This document shows, in pieces, positions 12,403 through 25,200 of a DNA stretch of 64,000 nt (positions within the stretch are counted from its first letter, which is position 1; the number at the start of each line of letters is the position of its first letter). Made by a program: the position numbers and the translations under genes. The notes under the pieces were generated by a model. The model searched no databases, was not told the origin of the DNA, and worked only from the letters and a program-made list of their open reading frames with translations. The DNA comes from Plenodomus lindquistii. Taxonomy: Eukaryota > Ascomycota > Dothideomycetes > Pleosporales > Leptosphaeriaceae. Location of the stretch: positions 124,001-188,000 of the forward strand of contig JANUWI010000014.1 in the NCBI GenBank assembly GCA_025504975.1, given 5' to 3'.

Positions 12403-13287
12403 GCTCACCTACTCACTGAGATACAAATGTTTACAACCACATGGTTGTCACCCACTCCTTCAGGATTAAGTCAGGCTGGACCAGCAATGCCGTTAACGGT
12501 CTGTGATCAATGAGCTGGTTCTTAGATGCATGTGGTTGCATCACTGCTCATAGTCTAGACTCATGCATTGGCGCCAATGCAGCGGACGGTTTGCCAATGT
12601 TCGGTAGGCCCCCCACAATGGGCCTCCGGCGGACGGGAAGACCTGCGAAACTGACGATTCGATTGAGGGAAATGTTACCTCCCCGCGCCCAGCCTCCCGT
12701 CGGCCCCGCTCCGTGCTATTTCCCAAGCCAAGGTGGCCCAGGCCCAATGTTTGTGGCGGAGTCGATTTGGCTCTTCTCAGCATTGAGATTATTTTAGTTG
12801 AATGCAGGGGCTGGCGTTCTGGCTTTACAACGCCGCGCTTCTAGTACACCTTGCACTCCACCCTCTTCTTTTCATGTGTTTACACACGCTTTGCACTGCA
12901 TATACCACGTGCCGTGCATGTGCAAAGCTAACTTAGCGCTTCGGTCTAAGTTACCGTGTATCATGAAAATTGATGGGAGGCGCCAGAAGCTAGCGACGGA
13001 TTGGCCAGTTCTGGTCAAGCACCAGAATGGGAAACAATGGTAGAATACCGCGAGCATGCGAGTTCTGTCGGTCATGGCTGGATCAATCCACAGTCCCTTG
13101 CTAGCTTCTAGCGTCTCTCATCGGCCTCGAAGGCCCTAGGTAGTTAGATGAGTGCCACTGTGTGGAGGCAAAGTTCATTTCAGAGCTTGTATAAAGTCCC
13201 TTGTGTCCACGTAGGTGGGATGCGACTCATCTCCATACATCCCATCGTCTCCTATTCATATCTCTCCGACTCTTCCAAGTCACTACC
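12403..13287. promoter_or_regulatory. Esterase 3' / carbonic anhydrase upstream region
   Basis: An 885-base spacer. It has a GC-rich island at about 12,590-12,760 with C-runs, plus one GCCAAG word matching the PacC pH-factor consensus; a single copy is weak evidence. A TATA box sits near the carbonic anhydrase start (separate entry). No gene is seen. Confidence 0.45.
13190..13195 (+). promoter_or_regulatory. TATA box of the carbonic anhydrase gene
   Basis: TATAAA at about 95 bases before the ATG, in a non-coding leader rich in CTC/TCT pyrimidine motifs as is common at fungal transcription starts. Position and match are good; function is inferred. Confidence 0.5.
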
Positions 13288-14174
13288 ATGTTTCTCAAGT
13301 CGATACTTTTGGCTGCTGCTATTGCACCAGCCGCTCTGGCATGTCCAGATCATTCAAACAGCGGACACGCTCCTCTGGGCAAACGTCAAACACCCCAGGG
13401 GCCAGTCAGAAACACGACACAGAATGACTGGGCTTACGAAGCTTCGTACAACTGGGGCAGAATCAATCCCAAGTACCGTCTCTGTCAGACCGGAACACAG
13501 CAGTCCCCTATTGCGCTGTCTCTCAGCAACGGTCTCTCACTGAACCACATCCCAAAGTTCAACTACAACGGCTCTATTCGCGGGAACTTCTACAACTGGG
13601 GTTATGGCCCAGCATTTACTGTCGCTCGTGATGGCGATGACTGGACCAAGAACCCCAGCTTCTCGTACGACAATAACACGGTTTACCTAAGGGGATGGCA
13701 TATTCATGCCCCAGCCGACCACTCTGTGGGAGGCTATCACAGCAAAGCCGAGCTGCATTTTGTGCATGTGGACGAAGAAGGTCACGAAGCGGCTGTACTG
13801 GCCATCCGGCTTGATCCTGGCAACGCCAACAACACTTTCTTCGACCAACTTCCTAACATGATTGGGTTCGACGAGATGAGTATCCAGGAGGCAATTACGA
13901 TGGATCTCGAACCAGCGCTTGAAAGTGTCATATACTTCAACGAGTTCTGGACCTACGAGGGCAGCTTGACAAGTCCACCTTGCCACGAAGGAATCAGGTT
14001 TTTTATTGCGCGTCAAATCATGTTCACCGGGGTGGAACAAATGCAGGACATTCTTGGAGCGAGTACTTACTCTGCACGGTATGTTTTAAAATCATCCAAA
14101 TTCTTCCAACACCAGCTAACTAATCGTTTCGAAGTGCTGAGCAGCAGGTATGGCGGCACCGTATTAACGAGTAG
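13288..14174 (+). CDS. Secreted alpha-carbonic anhydrase
   Basis: Zinc enzyme hydrating CO2 to bicarbonate, here extracellular or cell-wall. Exons 13288-14078 and 14135-14174 give 276 residues; the second exon supplies the short C-terminus ending in VWRHRINE. A signal peptide (MFLKSILLAAAIAPAALA) is followed by a Lys-Arg at about residue 33, a likely Kex2 processing site. The zinc ligands are His138 and His140 (WHIHAPADH) and His157 (AELHFVH). The substrate-pocket motif SLTSPPCHEG is present. Cys residues near positions 66 and 234 could form the disulfide typical of secreted alpha-CAs. Several N-x-S/T sites suggest glycosylation. The upstream ATG in the same frame is ignored because it precedes the signal peptide. 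Confidence 0.93.
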
Positions 14175-14810
14175 AGAAGGAAATTGTGGTGTTGTAGTGG
14201 GTTGGGTGGTGGTGAATGCTTTGTTTGGCAGGTTTTCGAACCTCGACGATTTACATGTTCTGTACAGATTAAAGCAACATCGAAATGAAACGGGGTATTC
14301 GGACTCTACTTCTTCCCGCCTCGATCATGAGATATGCTGATGTGTTCATGGTTGCCCAGTGGTAATGGTGCTGACATGTCGTGGGAACAAGAGTCCTTCA
14401 GAGCCAGGACCGGGTTGCGTCCAAGAGCAAGACACCGACGATGGTCCGATATGCGATAAAGTTTGAACAAAAGCTTGCTTGAACATGCCGTACAAGCATT
14501 GACCCATGCAATGACGGATGTATGTACTGCTTTGTGATGCCTATGCAATGTTGGCCCACGTGATCTTCGGGGGTCCGCAGAGAATCTGCAGGCGGATGGC
14601 AAGGCACCTTGAGTTCCATCGCGCTAGGGCGTCGAAATCTTGGCTAGCCCCAAAAAAATATCGGCGCATGCTTTGCAGTGCCAACATACATAGCGACCGC
14701 AAAGCAGCAGCAAGAGGCGTTTGGACATCTTGTCTCTCCCACGGCATCGCATGGCTCTCGACACGGCCGCCATAATCGCCTGACCCAACACACCACCCAC
14801 CCACGGCACA
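14175..14810. other. Intergenic, UTP10 upstream region
   Basis: 636 bases between the carbonic anhydrase stop and the UTP10 start. No gene and no clear TATA box; the last 50 bases are a CA/CC-rich leader (CCCAACACACCACCCACCC-like), typical of fungal housekeeping promoters. Confidence 0.45.
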
Positions 14811-17800
14811 ATGGCGACGGCGCTGCAGAAGCAGCTCGCGACGATTGCGGCGTCGAGCACCCACCAGCTGGACCTGCGCGCGCAAAAGGCGGCGCACGGC
14901 AAGTCGCTGCTGTTCGACGCCAAAGTCGCGGCGGCGCAGTCGTTTGAGAGCCTCTACCTCATCTGCGTCGACGGCTACCGGGAGCTGTGCGCGCTGGACC
15001 CGCGCTTCCTGCCCTTTGCCACGAGCCTGTTCAGCGAGCAGAGCAAGGCCGAGGACCGCACGCAGATGACACGGGCGGACAACGACAAGCTCGACACGGT
15101 CGTCGAGGCCTTCCTGACGCTGGTCGCGCCCCGGCTGCTACTACGCCCTGCACAGAAGGCGCTCGAATGGCTGGTCCGCCGCTTCCAGGTGCACGAGCAC
15201 AACACGCAGTGCCTCGTCTTCACCTTCCTGCCCTACCACAACACGCCGCAATTCCTCGCCCTGCTCTCCATCCTCTCGCCCCACCCCCCGCCCGCCCTGC
15301 GCTTCCTCTTCCCCTACATCCAGGCGCCCACCAACCCCCCGCGCCGCACCATCGCATACACGGCCATCAACACGCTCGTCTTCTTCCGCGCCTACCAGTC
15401 CCATGTCGCCCACGTCGTCACGGCCGGCCACCAGTATGCCCACATGCTGTCCTTCTGGTCCAGCATCACCGTCGAGGCCATCTTCGGCATTCTCGGCAAC
15501 TCGGCCACGGGCAGGCGCGACATTCAGGACCAAAAGATGGAGGAGCTCGTGCTCCAAGTGCTGCCTGTCCTCAACAGCTGCATGCGAGCCAGCTCTGGGG
15601 CCGAGACGGTCACGGCCTGCTACACCATTGTCATCATGCTCGTCAGCCAGGCCAAGCTCGGGGACAAGATGCTCGACGGGCTCATGGAAGCCGTTGTCTT
15701 GGCCCACGACGACGCATCGCTCAACGAGTGTCTGGCGTGCTTGGCCATCATTGCGGGTGAACGCACCACGGCACAGATCCCCGACAAGGTCGCCCGGAGG
15801 CTGCTGAGCATACCTCACCTGTCCTCCAAGCTGGTATCCGTCTCCCAGCAGTGCCACATGGAGCGCCTCGCCTTGGGCTGCGCTCTTGGTGCACTCTCAG
15901 CTATTGCTCGCTCTGGAGAAAGCCGGCGCGTCCTCAACGAGATACTGGCTGCAGGGCTGCTCAACGAATCCAAGATTCGAATAGCGCTGTCAGCCCTCGT
16001 GCACCTTCTGAGCAAGAGCGAGCTGGGCTCAGAAGAGCACGCTGAGCTGCTCGCCTTCACGACACAGCTGACGGAATCACAGCAACTGCTCACCGTACTT
16101 TCGGCAACAGCGAAGCAGCTTGACTTTGACATGGAATCCTTGGGTATTGCGGATACACAATCATTAGACAATGCACAAATCAGTGCTGCAGATACTGACG
16201 ATGAGACAATGCTGGACGCGGACGATCAGAACACCATTGAGGAAACACAACGCATTCATGTTCCCAGCATATCCGTTGCAAGTTTCCTCGATAGCGACTC
16301 CAAGGCTGAACTCGCCGTAGTCGCGGATGCCTTCGAAAAAGCAGTCTTGGTGAAACAAACGAAGCCTTTTTTGCAATCCAAAGCCCTTCATCAAGGCGAT
16401 GCGGTCAAGAGAACCCTGTACCTGTCGTTTTTGGCAGCAGTCTGGAGCAGTCGGCGCCCTATCCCAGTGCGACTCGCTGCGTTGCGAGCAGCCAAGTCGT
16501 CTCTTGATCAAGTGCAAGAGGCGCGAGTGTTGCAAAATCTCTTGCCCTATTTGATCCATGCCCTTACAGATTCCTCTCCACTCATCAGACGTTCAGCCGC
16601 TACATGTGTCGCTGCGCTATCTGCCTCATCCTCCACGACGTCAAAAGATGGGGTCTGGGGCAGTTCCGATGTATATGGCGACACATCAAAAACTCTTCCA
16701 CTCCTCAAGGAAGAGGAAGTCTCCACATTACTAACTTCAATTCTCAAGCCGGTTCTCGAAGAGTGCGTTATGGACTCCAAGTTTATCGTCCCTGCCATTC
16801 GAGACGTGCTCGAAGGTTCATCAACATCAACGAATCAGCCCAAGCATGCCTTGAAGGCTCAACTCCGGACTACAATTCTCTCCTTCTTTGCCAGCCATAT
16901 CAGCCACACACCGCTCATAAATGTGAGACTGAGCATATTGCCGATATTGTCTTTTCCCGGCAAGGTCGCCGACGGCGTCCGCAATGCTACTGTACTACCC
17001 CTTGTCCAAAGCTGGTGCCGCCTGCCAGCTGCGGAAGCCAAAGAGCTTTGCGAAGCAAGTGGGGTAGCACCTGAAGATGCAGATCGAGCGCATCTCACTG
17101 CGTTGATACCGAGGGATGCGAAGAGTGCACAGATACTGCAAGAAATCATCGCCGGTAAACTCAATCAGGACCGATCGCTGTTGGCAAACACCGCCTTTGA
17201 TCGAATCGTTGCACTTTGGTCTACTTTCAGATCCGAGATCAGACTGATGCTTGCCCAGTCCATGTTGGAGATATCTTTCATCGAGAGCGACAAAGATTTC
17301 GATAGGGAATGTCGAGATCGCGCCTTGGAGACTTTACGAAGCGTAAGACTAGATACCGCGACGCTCATTTTCCTCTTGGACAGTATCCCTTCTGCCGTAC
17401 AGCTGCCGGAAGGGCCCCCCACTAAGAAGCGCCGACGGACCAGTAGGAGCGAGATGGCACGCGTGGAAGTATCGTCTCAGAATGAGGTCCAGCAGCTCTT
17501 GCGCAAACTTACTTTGGTCCTGGAACTTATCGAAGGCTCAAATCCTGGGCAACACCCCGCTCTGTTCCGCAATCTTTTTACTGTATTTGCCGAGCTGCAG
17601 CCGCTCAGACAGCAGTCTGGCTCAGAGCTTGTGTACCTGCAGAGCATGGTATTGGCATCACTGGCTCCTATTGTTGACACCCTGAAAGTATGTAACTTCT
17701 TTGGCTTTCTCTTCGTCTGCTAATCCTTGCAGATCCAGTCCGATACTGCCGAGTACCAGTCAGCTGTCCGCGCTGATCTCCTCATTGATTGCATACGCCA

Positions 17801-20316
17801 CTCGCCTAGCCCGCAGGTTCAAAACAGTGCGCTACTACTCATTGCCAATCTGGCGTCGTGGGTACCTGATCTAATATTACACAACCTCATGCCCATCTTC
17901 ACGTTCATCGGATCGACTCTACTCCGCCAGCAAGACGAGTATTCTGCCCAAGTTGTCGATAAAGTATGTTTGAATATGCCGCCAAAGAATTGTAACTAAC
18001 CAGTGTAGACTATTTCACGTGTTGTACCACAATTGGCAGCCTCTCTTCGATCAAAGCACAAGAACTTCATAACCGGCGTTTCCGACCTTCTACTCAGCTT
18101 CACCGCAGCGTTTGAGCACATTCCTTCACATCGACGCTTGAAGTTGTTCTCGGAGCTAGCTCGCACTCTGGGTCCAGAGGATTCGTTGTCAGCCATCATT
18201 GCACTACTTGCAGATCGTCACCAGAGTAACAAGACACATCGCAAGTTTAGTACCGATCTTTTGCTTGTGTTCGATCCTGTGCACACTCTGGACGTAAGTT
18301 GTAACAAAGATTTCTTGCGACTCAAGCTAACCCCTATAGGCTATCAAGGGGTATCTTGATCTTCTACTTGATGCCGCCGGACCTAAGCACAAGGTCGCCG
18401 ATACACTCTTCGGTCTCAACGAGAAACCGCCCGCGCAGGTCGATCATGCAATCCGGAACTTGCTCTCCTGCCTAGCGGATCTTGCATCGGAGGAGCGGTT
18501 ACGCGGTCATGTCACGCGGGCATACCGACGAAAGGAAGATGCAATTAGACCACGTGAAGTCTTCGCAAACATAGTGGAAGCGACAATCCAACTATCGAGG
18601 AAGCTGGCTTCTTCGCCGAAGCTGTACGACGCTTGCAGTCGGGTACTTGCGAAATGCCTGGATCTTCTGCCCACTTCTGACCTCGTCAAGTCAGCGGCGC
18701 TTCTCCTTGAGAATCAAGACCCTCAGGTCCAGGTTGCGGCCATCAAAGCCGTGGAGATACGCGCGGGAACTGCTGTGCAGAATGACCGAAAGTCTGTGCA
18801 GGCTCTATTATCCTTTTTGCCAAGCATAGAACGTGTTTTGCAAGAGTCATCAGAGATGGAGTCCAAAATCGTATCGGTCAGCTGCATTGACCGCATCATC
18901 GAGCGCTTCGGGAAAAAGGATCTCAACGCTGTATCGTCCGTGGCTCAGTCAATCTCTGGCTCGCATGCATTATGCAGCAGCGACGACAGAGTGCGGATAC
19001 TTTCTCTGCTCTGCCTGACATCCGTTATTGATGTGCTCGAGGATGAGGCGATATCACTTCTGCCCGCTATTTTGCCAGTCGCCTTCAGATACCTCGCACA
19101 ATCCATCGAAGATGAGAAGAGTGGCTTGCATAATGCTGTGTTTACTCTTCTCTCTAACATTGTCGAGCGACTGGGGTACATGTTCTCTCGAGACTATCTG
19201 ATTACAGCACTGGAGCTGTCGCATCGTTCCGCTTCGGCAAGTCTGGAGACTGTGTGTGACGAAAACCGACGGGGCTTCTACCAGAGTGTGTCGGGGCATC
19301 TGGGGGCATCTGAGGTCTTTGTTGCCATCAAATCAACATGGCGCCATGCAGTATCTCAGGGATTCGACGTAAGTCCAATTACCTTTACACATGATGCAGT
19401 ACTAACGCAGGCGCAGGCATCATTGGAACACCTTAAGCTGCTTCGATCCACTGTCAACAGCCAGACAAAGGCCAAGCTTATCAAATCCAGCCCAACCTTG
19501 TTCAGTCTCTTACTACAAACTTTTCGTCTGCGAGAAGAAAATGATTTGCAGAATGAGAACAAGCTCGCGGATGACGAGATCGAACAGCTGGACAATACCC
19601 TTGTCGATTCGGTCGTGGCTATGGTCCTCAAGCTTAACGATGCGACATTCCGGCCATTCTTCGTACAGCTCGTTGATCAAGAAAGCGCAGAGAACATGAA
19701 GCCACAATGCTCCATCACCTTCTACAAATTCCTCGCAGCCTTTTTCGAAACCTTCAAGTCAATCGTCACAAGCTACTCCAGCTACATCATCGAACCCGTC
19801 ACAAAAGCCCTGTCGTTCCTTGCAGAAGCCGACGCAGAGCCCGAGCTACGAAGCGCCCTTCTTTCAGCGTTACAGAAGACCTTCCAACACGACCAAGACG
19901 GCTTTTGGCAGGCACCCTCACACTTCGGAACCATTATGCCACCCCTCCTCGCCCTTCTTACTCTCCCTTCCGCCGCGACTTCGACACCCTCCAATAACAT
20001 CAATAACGCCATTTCCACCATTACAGACCTAGCTGCTGCTTCAGCGTCTTCGATTGACAATCACCGCGAGATGAATACTATTCTGCTACGCTACATGCGT
20101 TCTGAATCTACGCATACGCGCCTCGCGACAGTCTTGTGCGAGCAGAGTTTGACAAGGAGACTGGGAGAGGAGTGGCTAGGCTTACTGCCGGAGATGCTGC
20201 CATTCATTAGCGAGCTAAGGGAGGATGACGATGAGATCGTGGAGAGGGAGACGCAGAGGTGGATTTCGGGGGTTGAGGAAGTGCTGGGGGAAAGTCTGGA
20301 GGGGATGCTGCAATAG
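14811..20316 (+). CDS. UTP10: U3 snoRNP / SSU processome protein UTP10 (HEATR1)
   Basis: Large HEAT-repeat scaffold of the t-UTP subcomplex, needed in the nucleolus for rDNA transcription and 18S pre-rRNA processing. Exons 14811-17687, 17733-17963, 18009-18293, 18340-19368 and 19417-20316 join in frame to 1,773 residues, the expected size. The N-terminus (MATALQKQLATIAASSTHQLD) is characteristic of UTP10. The rest is alternating amphipathic helices with a basic KKRRRTSR patch near residue 870. The C-terminal HEAT block (about 1,500-1,770) ends in an acidic segment. The fourth intron (48 bases, GTAAGT, TACTAAC, GCAG) is a multiple of three without a stop, so a plain frame scan reads through it. 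Codon use is much more GC-rich in the first kilobase than later. Confidence 0.96.
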
Positions 20317-20695
20317 TCATGGAAATGGGGCAGGATTGCGCATTGTTGATTGGGATTACATAGCGAGCACGTACTCAAGAAAACATATTTGTAGCTGTGT
20401 ATGTGGGACAGCTTACCACGATATTTGCATCCTTCGCTGACAGGCATGATTGTTGAGCACATTGCGTTCACATACGTCCTCATAGAACTCCATAGACTTC
20501 TACAGCCTTGCTCATGGGCGACGGAAAGGCCGTGTACACCATTACGCAATACGCTGAGACCACAGCCAGAAACCCTCTCCGTCCCAACTAGACCTATTTT
20601 CCTCAAGAAGAAACCTCCCCTCGCTGTCGTGCATTGACGACAGTTTCAATACCAACAAATCACTTCCACCTCCGCGCCACCCTTAAATCACCATC
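20317..20695. other. Intergenic 3' region
   Basis: 379 bases between the UTP10 stop and the end of the minus-strand SDR pseudogene. Nothing recognised. Confidence 0.45.
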
Positions 20696-21680
20696 CTAAC
20701 CTTCGACTTGTCTCTCCTTGACAGTCTCCTCTTTCATTCTCTTCAAGATATCAATGTCCCACGTAAGGCTTACGTAGCGTCCAGTCAACCAGTTTTTCTT
20801 CTGCGCCGTAAGCCAGACCATTCAGCCGCCTGCGAGATCCGGTGTGTCATCTAGATCTAGGCTCAGTCAGCGATTGTTATCTTTATCAGTCCAGGGACGG
20901 GCGCAACCCCGATCCTATTGCCAGCGGATCCTACTCAAACACGCTACTTCAGAAACACCTTGCCGCGCATAACAGACAGGGATCGCCAACAGGTGGAATT
21001 GGGTATGAGGAAGAGAGGAAGCTTGCGGTCCCGCTTAATTTTTGTTAACACCGCACCAGGGTGTAAACTATACGCCCTCACGCCCTTGTCACCATGCTCT
21101 TCCATGAGAAATTCTGCTAACCTGCACAACGTGAGCTTCGTCCTCTAGTATGCGCTGCTCCCTTTCACAATAATATGAGCGCCGGCGCTAGCGACATTGA
21201 TGATACTCACGCCCTCCTCGATGCCCTTTGCTTTGGCAATTTCAAGCAGCAGCGGCAAGGAAGCATTAAGACACAGAGATGTACCTTTGACATTGACCTT
21301 ATATGTCCTCCACCACATCAACGGATCAGCTTCATGCACGGGCACCCATGGCTCGACGGCCCGCGTCGTTGATCAAAATATCGGGTTTACCTTTGCCGTC
21401 CTGCTTGATGGCGTCCGCGACGTGTTGTTACTTGTCTAGACGCTTCGTCAGTGACGTCCAGCGTGTACTTTGAAACTTTGAGGGCCGAATCGATTTCACC
21501 GACACACGTGGCAAATTCGTCGAGCTAACTGGCTGTGCGGCGCACTGATGATGATGCTGGCGACGCCGGCGTGAGCGTACTGGAGTGTCGTGGCGCGACC
21601 GATACCGCGTCCCGCAGCAGTGATGAGTACCATCTTCTCGACTTGCGCAGTCTCCGGTCTCGTTCCACTTCAAACTATTA
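20696..21680 (-). pseudogene. Short-chain dehydrogenase/reductase pseudogene
   Basis: Minus-strand fragments in several frames reconstruct the order of an SDR. The cofactor glycine motif is TAAGRGIG near 21,620. Downstream come a degraded DILINDAG segment, EPWVPVHEADP with KVNVKGTSLCLNASLPLLLE, VSIINVASAGAH (catalytic Ser region), and SSAY followed at once by TAG (21,145-21,147) where the family has a residue of Y-x-x-x-K. The reading continues with RTKLTLCRLAEFL, VRAYSLHPGAVLT and a C-terminal WLTAQKKNWLTGRYVS block, ending near 20,696. At least two frameshifts and two stops separate the pieces. The stop at the catalytic Tyr could come from CAG to TAG, a CpA transition. The gene cannot make a working enzyme. 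Confidence 0.85.
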
Positions 21681-22257
21681 CATCTTTCCGTAATGCTACA
21701 CAACAAACCCTTAGTCTCATAAACCTCAAGACCGAGCTTCTGGAAGGAGTTTGAAAACTCTACGTTGTTACACGCAACTTTGGCTAATGCGGAAACAAAG
21801 CTGAGGTGAACTCTACAAAAGAGCTCTACGGAGGCGTCCCACTTGCTACGGGGTTTTTAATGTATCAAGACCTTAGGCTGGATTAAATCGAAGGACAGGG
21901 CCAAGCAGCTCGTCACTGTTCGACACTTGCCCAACGAAGAGACGAGTTACTACGTGCACCACGACGTGGAAGCAAAAACGGGCCTTCATAATCCGAGACT
22001 TTGATCATGGTGGACTGTTGTATGTACTGCTGTAAATTTTGTATAGATTCTACTACGTGTCGGTGCTCTTTAGAGACTATTGCAACTTTTTGTGTGGCAA
22101 CAGCGTCAGGCTTTCAACGAACAGGACGCTACCAAAAGCATTGGCCATTGGGTTGAGCAAATTGCCTCTAAGTACCTGCACGTCACCAGCTAACGCTTGA
22201 TACACTTTGTATGCCCACTCCCATCTGTCCAAGTGCACACCACATTCAATGTCAGCC
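21681..22257. other. Decayed intergenic stretch
   Basis: 577 bases between the SDR pseudogene and the OSBP stop. On the plus strand about 21,868-22,003 there is a protein-like open stretch of about 45 codons (LGWIKSKDRAKQLVTVRHLP and onward) with no start; it may be the tail of another lost gene. I do not recognise the family. Confidence 0.35.
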
Positions 22258-25200
22258 TCAGAATATATCCTCCAATCCGGCATCAGGCCACCGCGCCTCA
22301 CCTCGGGCTACCTTATCCCTGATCTTCCAATATTCGTGGTTGAACTCCCAAAACTCTTCTCCCGTAGTCGGGCATCTCGACTTTGAGAACCAGCGCGGCA
22401 CAAACTCCTCTCCCCTTGCTTCTCGTTGTCTTCTTGTTGCACGTTGCTTTTCCTCGACGCGATTCTTCTCTGTAGCTGCGAGATCATACTCGCCATCCTC
22501 CATGGCGCGCTGGTCAGGTCTCAGTCGAGTGTCCGTGGGCGCAACCACTGGTCGTAGTCTGTCGGGAATATCATTGAGCGTGACAACAAAAGGTGTGAGA
22601 TTAAAGGGAATGCCAGTGGGTCGTTCGTGCGCCTGCCAGACAAGGAAGGCTTTATTGTCGTCGTGCTTGGACTTGCTGCCACCTTTTTCAATATCTGCAT
22701 CTTCGTAGCCAGGGGTAAATCTTGCGTAAATCTTGTCGTTCCAGCGGCCGCCGACGGACCAGCGGACGTGACCTTGGGCATCGAGAACTTTGCCAACAAC
22801 TTGAAATGCGGAAGAAGCCTTCCAACCGCGCGCCTTGAACTCTAGATGACAAACCTCGCCCGTGGTGTGGTTTCGGATTTCCATTGGCCCGTAATTATCG
22901 ACAACGGGATTACCTGTGATGATACCAACGACGGATGACGTGACCTTCTTCCATGTATACATTTCCTCTTTGCCTCCGTTGGAAGTGGGACGAAGACGTA
23001 AGAACCAGGTACCTAGTGGATTAATGTCGAAAGACTTTCCATAGAACTTGGACTTCACGGCGGATTCGCCCTAAAAAGCAAATGTTAGGTCTTGAACTCC
23101 AGCGCCAATCGTGTTTCGACATACGTAGTAATCCCACTTCTTCGACTCTGCATACGCAGCACCAACCGGCGGATGATGGCTGACTTGCTCGATGAAGAAG
23201 CGATAGCCCTTGTCTGGTCTAGCATACTCATAGGTTTCGGCAAGCAGCGGGTTGAAGGGCTTTGCGACACGGCCTATTGTGGAAGCATACTCTGAAGCAG
23301 CGAATGCAGCAACATACAACAGGCGTTCGGTGGAGTCGGAACGTTCTGCTGCAGTGTCCAGCAAATCAGTGTATTCCATGTCTTCTGCCACACGTTGAAG
23401 AAGGGATGTCGGTTCGTTGAATGACACGGGCAGTGTCATCTTGGTCATATCCTTGCCAATCATGGATTTCAGGATGCCCTGTCGGCTCGTCAGTACACTG
23501 TGGGGAGGTCAAACAGGTTCCTACGCACCCAAAGTGAGATCTTGGGTCTGTCGTCGGCGTCCATTGCAAGCCTCTTACGCGGACCATCTTCGTAGCCTGC
23601 CCAGGCAGTGGCAATCTCGGAGTGCTTTTGTTCAAAGATGTCGTCCGTTGATGCTGGCGGCTCTTTTTCATTCACTACCGGAGCCGAAGATGGCATTTCC
23701 ACGACTTCGACCTCACCCGCGCCTACCGCATCGAAGAATTCCTCGTCATCTTCCGAGTCCGACTCGGAAATTTCGGCCGCGATATCCGCAAATGTGGCCT
23801 TCCTCTTGACTTTGCTTGCAGATTTTGGCTTGGTCGCGATCTCGCGCTGTTGCTCAGTGTCTTCCGCCGCCTCCACAAAGTCGTCTTCACCATCTTCAAC
23901 CGCGGGACCTGGTGAGCCCATTTCATAGTCCTCCAAAGCTTCGCGCAGCGCCTTCTTAGTCTTGCGTCTCTTTTGCTCAGATTCGCCAATCCTATTCTCG
24001 AGTTCCTCTTGTTCTTTTGCGACTTGGGCCATACTCTCTTCCCACATGCGTCGCACGTTGGCTTCGCGATCTAGACGATACTGCCAGTAGGCGTCTCGGT
24101 CGCGAGAGATGCGAAGAAGGTCACCGATGAGCCCTTTTAAGTTGCCGATGGCCGATTCATACGAAGCAAAGGCCTGCAACATCAAGGGATCCGAGATTTG
24201 CAGATTTGGAGACCTGTTCTTCTCGATTTGCAGAGCCGCAGAGACGGAGGTAAGAAGGTCGAGTTGCAGCTTCGCAGATTGAGCCGTGATATTGAAGGCA
24301 TCCTTGCTATGAGGCTTGATCTCGCGACTGCTACTATCGTCACCGTATTCTTCGTCATCGTCATCGTCATCGCCAGCAATGGTGTTAGTTCCCATGTGGC
24401 TGACCATGCGGCTTAGGTCTGGACCATTCACACTTGGTTCGTAGGCACTGCCGGGATCCTCAACCAGACTAACTGCGGTGCGAGAAGATGCGTTATCGAC
24501 GCTGGGAACGGGCACACCGAGCGTATTGGCTGTTTTCCTGGTCAGCAAATCGTGGCGTTGCAAGGTTCAATCGACTCACAAGAAGCAACAGTTTTGGGAT
24601 TTGTCATCTTTGAACTCGTCAAGCTGGTGGAATCTCCGTCCTGTCGGATCTGTGCGATTTTGGCTTGTTTGAGAGTTTCCTGGTCCTGCGTTGCGCGCTT
24701 CTCCTCTTCGCGTGCCTCATCTTTGGCCCACTGAATGGCATTGTTCAGAGCCCAGTACCAGCGCTTAGCTTCGACCTGGTGGTTGGCCTTGAGATGGTAT
24801 TTGACAGAGGATTTGCCCTGAATCTCGAACCGTTGCTTGTCTTGAGGATCCATGTACAGCTTCGCTATGCGCATGTTGACGGCGCCACGACACGCAGAAC
24901 CAATATCATCTGATCAGATAAGCGTGTAGTCTAGTAATGTCAAAGTGAAGATGGGTGTTACCTTGATGTTTGTAGTAGCTCAATACGCCATCCTCGAGGA
25001 CGAACCAGCGCAGCTTGTAGCCACTGGTGTAGTTTGTCCATTTCTTGAGGTAGCCCTTCATCTCGCGCGATTCTTTGGCGCCCATGCCGCTGTCGGAAGC
25101 AGCGGCACCAGAGGGTGCACCAGCTAGGATGGTCTTTTCTTGTATGCCGCGTTGTGCAGCGGCGGCGGCAGGTGATCGCTTGAGGATGGCACGAGTGCGG

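Noticed and set aside
15141..15857. 238-codon minus-strand frame inside UTP10
   Set aside because: Antisense shadow of the GC-rich 5' end of UTP10, with no domain.
20317..22257. Functional short-chain dehydrogenase with introns
   Set aside because: The stop next to the catalytic Tyr and the frame shifts are not flanked by GT/AG signals that would remove them while keeping the conserved blocks.
24530..24579. OSBP acceptor at the nearer CAG (24,538)
   Set aside because: It breaks the frame and sits directly on the branch-like CTGAC; the AACAG eight bases later restores it.
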